8,406 bases of DNA. Source: Burkholderiaceae bacterium (lineage in GTDB: Bacteria; Pseudomonadota; Gammaproteobacteria; Burkholderiales; Burkholderiaceae). Location: NCBI GenBank assembly GCA_030151165.1, contig JASLEM010000505.1:1-8406 (forward strand). Direction: 5' to 3'. Made by a program: the position numbers and the translations under genes. This document shows positions 4,447 to 8,406 of this stretch, in pieces. Position 1 is the first letter of the stretch. Each line of letters begins with the position of its first letter. The notes under the pieces were generated by a model. It was not told the DNA's origin. It saw only the letters and a program-made list of their open reading frames with translations, and ran no database searches.

Positions 4447-6705
4447 ATGTTCCAGCCGTTCCCTTCGCGCGCCCTGCCCGCCCTCGCCGTGCTGGGGGCG
4501 CTCGCGCTGCTCGCCGCGGCACCCGCCCGGGCCGACGACGCGCAGCCGCGCGCCACGCCGGGCGACCTCGTCACCGACTACCACGGCGTGAAGATCGCCG
4601 ACCCGTACCGCGCGCTGGAAGACCTCTCGTCGCCCGCGACGCAGCAGTGGGCGCAGGCCGAGGGTGAGTGGACTCGCGCGCAGCTCGATCGCCTGCCCGG
4701 ACTCGCGGCGCTGAAGAAGCGCGTGAACGAGCTCGATGCCGACCGCAGCGCCAGCGTCGCGTCGCTGCAGGTCACGGCGCACGGCCGCTGGTTCTACCTG
4801 AAGCGGCTGGCCGGCGAGAACACCGTCAAGCTCTACACGCGCGCCAGCGCCGGCGCGCCCGAACGCCTGCTGCTCGACCCGGAGCTGTGGAAGAAGCAGA
4901 CCGGCGTCACGCACGCGATCAACAACTACACCGCGTCGACGGACGGCCGCTACGTCACCGCGGTCGTCTCGAAGGCCGACGCCGAGCTGGGCGACCTGCA
5001 TGTCTTCTCGGTCGAGACGACGCAGGACGCGCTGCCGCCCGTGCGCTACGTCTGGGGCGAGCTCGCCGCCAGCTGGGCGCCGGACAGCCGCAGCTTCTTC
5101 TACGCGCTGTCGGCGTCGGCGCACGAGGCGAACCTGCACGCGCCGGCGCCAGTGCCGGCGGCGTCGGGCGCCTCGGCGGCGGACGCCTCGGGGCCCGAGC
5201 CGTTCGGACACATGCAGGTGTGGCATCGCCAGCTCGCCGGCGGCGCCGAGCAGCTGGTCGCCGGGGCCGGGGCCGCGTACGGGCCGAAGGTCGGCGACCG
5301 CGACTGGATGTTCGCGGACACCAGCGATCCGCGCCATGTCGTGATCGGCCTCCTGCAGGGCGTGTCGGCCAGCCAGCGGCTGTGGGTCGCGTCGACGGCG
5401 GACGTCGCGAAGGATCCCGCGAACGCGCGCTGGACGCCGTTCGTCGACACCGATGCCCAGGTGCGCGACAGCGCGATCACGGGCCACTGGCTCTTCGCGC
5501 GCACCGTCAAGGACACGCCGCGCTCGCGCATCCTGCGCTACGACCTCGACCATCCGGGCGTTGCACCGGTGGAGGCCGTCGCGCAGCAGCGCGGCGTGAT
5601 CGAAGGCTTGCAGGGCGCGGCCGACGGCCTGTACTACACCGTCCGCACGGGCTCGATCGGCGAGCTGTTCCACCTGCCGCTGCGGGCGGACGCGAAAGCG
5701 CCGCCGGAGCGCGTCGCGCTGCCGTTCGAGGGCGCCACCGCGCTGCTCGGCGGCTCGCCGCTCGCGCCCGGGGTCGTGTTCACCCTCGAGGGATGGACGC
5801 ACGAGCAGCAGATCCTCGCCGCGCGGGGCGCGCGCAGCGCCGCGACGACGCTCGTGGCGAGCCACGTCTCGCACGCGGCCGACACGTGGACGTCGGAGGA
5901 AACGAGCTGCACGAGCTGGGACGGCACCGAGGTGCCCGTGTCGCTGGTCTACGTGCGCGGGCTGAAGAAGGACGGCAGCCACCCGGTGCTGCTGGACGGC
6001 TACGGCGGCTACGGCATCGCCGAGCCGGCGTACTACTCGCCGCGCATCGGCGCCTTCCTCGAACGCGGCGGCATCTTCGCCGAGGTGAAGCCGCGCGGCG
6101 GCGGCGCGTTCGGCTTCGAGTGGTACCAGGCCGGCGTCGGCGCGCGCAAGTCGAACACGTGGCGGGACATGATCGCCTGCGGGCAGGCGCTCGTCGACCG
6201 CCACTACACGAGCCCCGCCAAGCTCGCGATCCAGGGCACGAGCATGGGCGGCGTGGCCGTCGGGCGCGCGGTGACCGAGCGCCCCGACCTGTTCGCCGTC
6301 GGCATCGTGCGCGTCGGCATCACGGATGCGATCCGCTTCATCGAGGCGACGGACAACGGCCCGAACCACGTCGACGAGATGGGCAACCTCGACACCGAGG
6401 CCGGCGTGAAGCAGCTGCTCGCGATGAGCACATACCACCAGGTCAAGGACGGTGAGAAGTACCCGGCGATGCTGTTCACGGCCGGCATGAACGACAACCG
6501 CGTCGCGCCGTGGATCACGTTCAAGACTTTCTCGCGCCTGCAGGCCGCCACCGCGAGCGGCAAGCCGGTGCTGCTGCGCGTCGAGGCGGCGGGCGGGCAC
6601 GGCGTGTCGCAGACGGCGGAGCAGCGCAACGCGGAGCTGGCCGACCGGCTCGCGTTCATCCTGTGGCAGACGGGCGATCCGGCGTTCCAGCCCGCGGCGA
6701 GATAA
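4447..6705 (+). CDS. Exported prolyl-oligopeptidase-family serine peptidase (S9A)
   Basis: 752 residues. The family cleaves short peptides, usually after proline, with access gated by a beta-propeller. Residues 1-29 are a Sec signal peptide (hydrophobic 10-25, cut after ARA29), implying a periplasmic or secreted enzyme. The N-terminal POP segment begins with DPYRALEDL (52-60). The propeller covers about 100-450. An Ala/Pro/Ser-rich stretch at 231-252 looks like an inserted loop. The catalytic domain starts near 495: DGYGGYG (517-523, including the likely oxyanion Tyr), RGGGAFG (550-556), nucleophile motif GTSMGG with Ser599, Asp683 in GMNDNRV, and His718 in GGHG. The triad spacings of 84 and 35 residues are close to those of classical prolyl oligopeptidase (87 and 39). 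The usual GGSNGG is replaced by GTSMGG. A weak GGGA lies 6 bases before the ATG. Cleavage after proline rather than another residue is inferred from family membership only. Confidence 0.95.
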   Translation: MFQPFPSRALPALAVLGALALLAAAPARADDAQPRATPGDLVTDYHGVKIADPYRALEDLSSPATQQWAQAEGEWTRAQLDRLPGLAALKKRVNELDADRSASVASLQVTAHGRWFYLKRLAGENTVKLYTRASAGAPERLLLDPELWKKQTGVTHAINNYTASTDGRYVTAVVSKADAELGDLHVFSVETTQDALPPVRYVWGELAASWAPDSRSFFYALSASAHEANLHAPAPVPAASGASAADASGPEPFGHMQVWHRQLAGGAEQLVAGAGAAYGPKVGDRDWMFADTSDPRHVVIGLLQGVSASQRLWVASTADVAKDPANARWTPFVDTDAQVRDSAITGHWLFARTVKDTPRSRILRYDLDHPGVAPVEAVAQQRGVIEGLQGAADGLYYTVRTGSIGELFHLPLRADAKAPPERVALPFEGATALLGGSPLAPGVVFTLEGWTHEQQILAARGARSAATTLVASHVSHAADTWTSEETSCTSWDGTEVPVSLVYVRGLKKDGSHPVLLDGYGGYGIAEPAYYSPRIGAFLERGGIFAEVKPRGGGAFGFEWYQAGVGARKSNTWRDMIACGQALVDRHYTSPAKLAIQGTSMGGVAVGRAVTERPDLFAVGIVRVGITDAIRFIEATDNGPNHVDEMGNLDTEAGVKQLLAMSTYHQVKDGEKYPAMLFTAGMNDNRVAPWITFKTFSRLQAATASGKPVLLRVEAAGGHGVSQTAEQRNAELADRLAFILWQTGDPAFQPAAR

Positions 6706-6730
6706 GCGGCGACGCGAGCGGCGAAACGGG

Positions 6731-6752
6731 CGCGGCGCGTCAGAGCGCCGCG
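6731..6752. terminator. Inverted repeat at the convergent gene ends
   Basis: Perfect 8-base-pair stem, CGCGGCGC (6731-6738) and GCGCCGCG (6745-6752), with a 6-base loop that contains the tatD stop codon. It lies 26 bases after the peptidase stop. The position between converging genes suits a bidirectional terminator, but no T-tract flanks it on either strand. Confidence 0.4.
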
Positions 6753-7591
6753 AGCTTCGGCATCACGGCGCGGGCGTTCTCGCCCGTGATGGCCGCCAGC
6801 TCGGCGAGCGAGACGCCGCGCAGCTCGGCCAGCGCCTGCGCGATGCGCGCGAGCTCGGCCGGCTCGTTGCGGCCCTGCGGATGCGGCGGCGGCAACGCGG
6901 CGCGCTCGGCGGCGGTGCGGTAGATCCAGTGCGGCGGGATGTCGGGCGCGTCGGTCTCGAGCACCGGCGCGGTGGCGGGCACGGCGGCGGCGATGCGGCG
7001 GATCTGCAGCGCCGTCTCGAACGTGACCGAGCCGCCGAAGCCGAGCCGGAAGCCGCGCTCGACGAAGCCGGCGGCCTGCTGGTCGCTGCCGTTGAACGCG
7101 TGGGCGATGCCGCCCGGCACGTCGATGCGGCGCAGGCCGGCGAGCACGGCGTCCGACGAGCGCCGCACGTGCACCAGCACCGGCAGCCCGAAGCGGCGCG
7201 CGATCTTGAGCTGCTCGCGGTAGAAGTGCTCCTGGCGCGGCCGGATCGCGATCAGCTCGGGCACGAACAGGTCGACGCCGATCTCGCCGACGGCCACGAG
7301 CCGCGGGTCGTCCTTGTTCGCCTCGAGCGCCTGCACGAGGCGGTCGAGGTCGTCGTCGGGCGCGTCGCCGACGCACAGCGGGTGGATGCCCAGTGCATAG
7401 GCGAGCCGGTGCTCGTGCGCCAGCGCACGCACCGTCTCGAAGTTCCACACCGCGACCGCCGGCAGCACCTGCATCGTGACGCCCGCCGCGTTCGCGCGCG
7501 CGACGACGTCCGTGCGGTCGGGGTCGAACTCGCGGGCATCGAGATGGCAGTGGGTGTCGATCCACCGCGGGGTTTCAGCGCTCGTCGTCAT
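6740..7591 (-). CDS. TatD-family metal-dependent hydrolase
   Basis: 283 residues, full length for TatD. The family are TIM-barrel, divalent-metal enzymes of the amidohydrolase superfamily. Characterised members are 3'-5' exonucleases or DNases on single-stranded or damaged nucleic acid, and act in the cytoplasm. All expected metal ligands are present: His14 and His16 in DTHCHLD, Glu103 in AVGEIGVD, His141 in LVHVR, His164 in IAHAFNG, and Asp214 in LETDAPDIPP. The ETDAPD-I-P form and the later RNEP (241-244) resemble the YjjV branch more than E. coli TatD itself. The ATG at 7591 was chosen because the protein then starts just before the HxH strand; the longer open frame upstream runs through lolD. 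It lies 37 bases after the lolD stop in the same direction, without an obvious ribosome site, so it is probably the last gene of the lol operon. It converges on the peptidase gene. Confidence 0.95.
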   Translation of the reverse strand: MTTSAETPRWIDTHCHLDAREFDPDRTDVVARANAAGVTMQVLPAVAVWNFETVRALAHEHRLAYALGIHPLCVGDAPDDDLDRLVQALEANKDDPRLVAVGEIGVDLFVPELIAIRPRQEHFYREQLKIARRFGLPVLVHVRRSSDAVLAGLRRIDVPGGIAHAFNGSDQQAAGFVERGFRLGFGGSVTFETALQIRRIAAAVPATAPVLETDAPDIPPHWIYRTAAERAALPPPHPQGRNEPAELARIAQALAELRGVSLAELAAITGENARAVMPKLAAL

Positions 7592-7628
7592 CGCCGGTTC
7601 GGGCAAGTTCGAGGCCGGTGCCGCGCGC

Positions 7629-8360
7629 TCAGGCGGCGGCGTCGGCCGGTTGCGGCGGCACCAGCACGCCGCGCTCGAGCCGCAGCTGCCGGCCGCAACG
7701 CGCGGCGATGCGCACGTCGTGCGTGACGACGACGAAGGCCGTGCCGCGGTCGCGGGCCAGCGCGAGCATGTGCTCGAAGACCGAGTTGGCGGTGTCGCTG
7801 TCGAGGTTGCCGGTAGGCTCGTCCGCGAGCACGCACGCGGGGCGCGTGACGAGCGCGCGCGCGATCGCGACGCGCTGGCGCTCGCCGCCCGACAGCTCCG
7901 CCGGCCGGTGCTCGGCGCGCTCGCGCAGGCCGACGGCACCGAGCATCTCGAGCGCGCGGGCGTGCGCCTCGGGCGCCTTCATGCGGCGGATGAGCAGCGG
8001 CATCGCGACGTTGTCGAGCGCCGAGAACTCGGGCAGCAAGTGGTGGAACTGGTAGACGAAACCGAGGTGCTCGTTGCGGAACGCGCCTTGCTGCGCCGGC
8101 GTCAGCGCGTGGACGTCGGTGCCCAGCAGCGACACCTTGCCGCTGGTGGGCGCGTCGAGCCCGCCGAGCAGGTGCAGCAGCGTGCTCTTGCCCGAGCCCG
8201 AGGCGCCGACGATCGCGAGGGTCTCGCCGGCCTTCACCGCCAAGTCGACGTCGTGCAGCACGCGGACGTCGAGCCCGCCTTCGGTGAAATGGCGGCCGAG
8301 GCCGGCGGCCTGCAGCACGACGGTGCCGGGCGCGGTCTTCGATGCGGTCATGTCATTCAT
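7629..8360 (-). CDS. lolD: LolD, lipoprotein-releasing system ATP-binding protein
   Basis: 243 residues. LolD is the cytoplasmic ATPase of LolCDE, the inner-membrane ABC complex that extracts outer-membrane lipoproteins and hands them to LolA. Motifs in order: Walker [10 protein letters not shown] (52-60), Q-loop Gln104 in [12 protein letters not shown], where the QFHHLLPEF stretch is characteristic of LolD within this ABC subfamily, signature LSGGERQ (156-162), Walker B VLADE with Asp180 and Glu181, D-loop NLDSD (185-189), and H-loop His214. Length fits the family (about 225-245). The ATG at 8360 overlaps the 3' end of the LolC/LolE-type permease gene by 8 bases and has GAGG 9 bases upstream within it. 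A second ATG three codons later is possible. Genes of this operon are expected to be essential in Gram-negative bacteria. Confidence 0.96.
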   Translation of the reverse strand: MNDMTASKTAPGTVVLQAAGLGRHFTEGGLDVRVLHDVDLAVKAGETLAIVGASGSGKSTLLHLLGGLDAPTSGKVSLLGTDVHALTPAQQGAFRNEHLGFVYQFHHLLPEFSALDNVAMPLLIRRMKAPEAHARALEMLGAVGLRERAEHRPAELSGGERQRVAIARALVTRPACVLADEPTGNLDSDTANSVFEHMLALARDRGTAFVVVTHDVRIAARCGRQLRLERGVLVPPQPADAAA

Positions 8361-8406
8361 AGCGCAGGGCCTCGGCCGGGCGGACGCGGCTGGCGTTCCA
8401 GCTCGG
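8353..8406 (-). CDS. LolC/LolE-type lipoprotein-releasing permease, C-terminal end
   Basis: Only the last 17 codons and the stop are in the window; the gene continues past the right edge. The tail ends [12 protein letters not shown], matching the conserved cytoplasmic end ([12 protein letters not shown]) of LolC/LolE-type FtsX-domain permeases. It overlaps the lolD start by 8 bases, as expected for a permease-ATPase operon. Whether it is LolC or LolE, or a single fused-type permease, cannot be told from this fragment. Confidence 0.85.
   Translation of the reverse strand, partial: PSWNASRVRPAEALRYE

Noticed and set aside
4264..6600. 778-codon open frame on the minus strand opposite the S9 peptidase gene
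   Set aside because: The translation is Arg/Ala/Val-rich low-complexity with no family motifs, and lies antisense to a gene with a complete catalytic triad and signal peptide. Long antisense frames are expected at this GC content.
7592..7939. Upstream extension of the TatD frame
   Set aside because: The extra residues are an out-of-frame translation of lolD; the TatD family begins just before the HxH motif.

Overview
This is a very GC-rich, densely coding bacterial window. It reads like the chromosome of a Gram-negative proteobacterium, most likely a betaproteobacterium of the order Burkholderiales. The grounds are an outer-membrane lipoprotein-sorting locus (lolC/E-lolD) followed by a TatD hydrolase, several Sec-type signal peptides, and an orphan GspE/PulE-type ATPase next to a spermidine-synthase-like gene. 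The taxonomic call is inference from gene content and order. No mobile element, CRISPR array, rRNA or tRNA was seen, and no gap between genes exceeds about 165 bases.

Layout. (1) Bases 1-2985, minus strand, read from right to left: two short paralogous secreted proteins made of histidine-rich 11-residue repeats (2683-2985, then 2354-2686), a family-6 type DNA-deoxyinosine glycosylase (1792-2280), a spermidine-synthase-like methyltransferase-fold protein (1040-1795), and the N-terminal 345 residues of a GspE/PulE-family ATPase (1-1035), cut by the window edge. Two junctions are 4-base ATGA overlaps and one is a 4-base gap, so the set looks translationally coupled in two blocks separated by a 73-base spacer. 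(2) Bases 3110-4282, minus strand: a membrane-anchored or secreted alpha/beta-hydrolase of the PHB depolymerase/feruloyl esterase (LpqC-like) family. (3) Bases 4283-4446: a divergent promoter region. (4) Bases 4447-6705, plus strand: an exported S9A prolyl-oligopeptidase-family serine peptidase. (5) Bases 6740-8406, minus strand: a TatD-family metal-dependent hydrolase, LolD, and the last 17 residues of a LolC/LolE permease, arranged as an operon read from right to left. The peptidase and tatD genes converge on a perfect 8-base-pair inverted repeat.

Most of the window is conserved housekeeping: DNA repair, envelope lipoprotein transport, peptide and ester hydrolysis, and a secretion/pilus-type ATPase. 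The least explained part is the tandem pair of histidine-rich repeat proteins. Both have signal peptides and lack cysteine. Their 11-residue units match one-to-one in order between the two genes, and one gene carries an extra unit. I know of no named family for them. They are the best candidate here for something undescribed, possibly a periplasmic metal-binding or surface-active small-protein pair.
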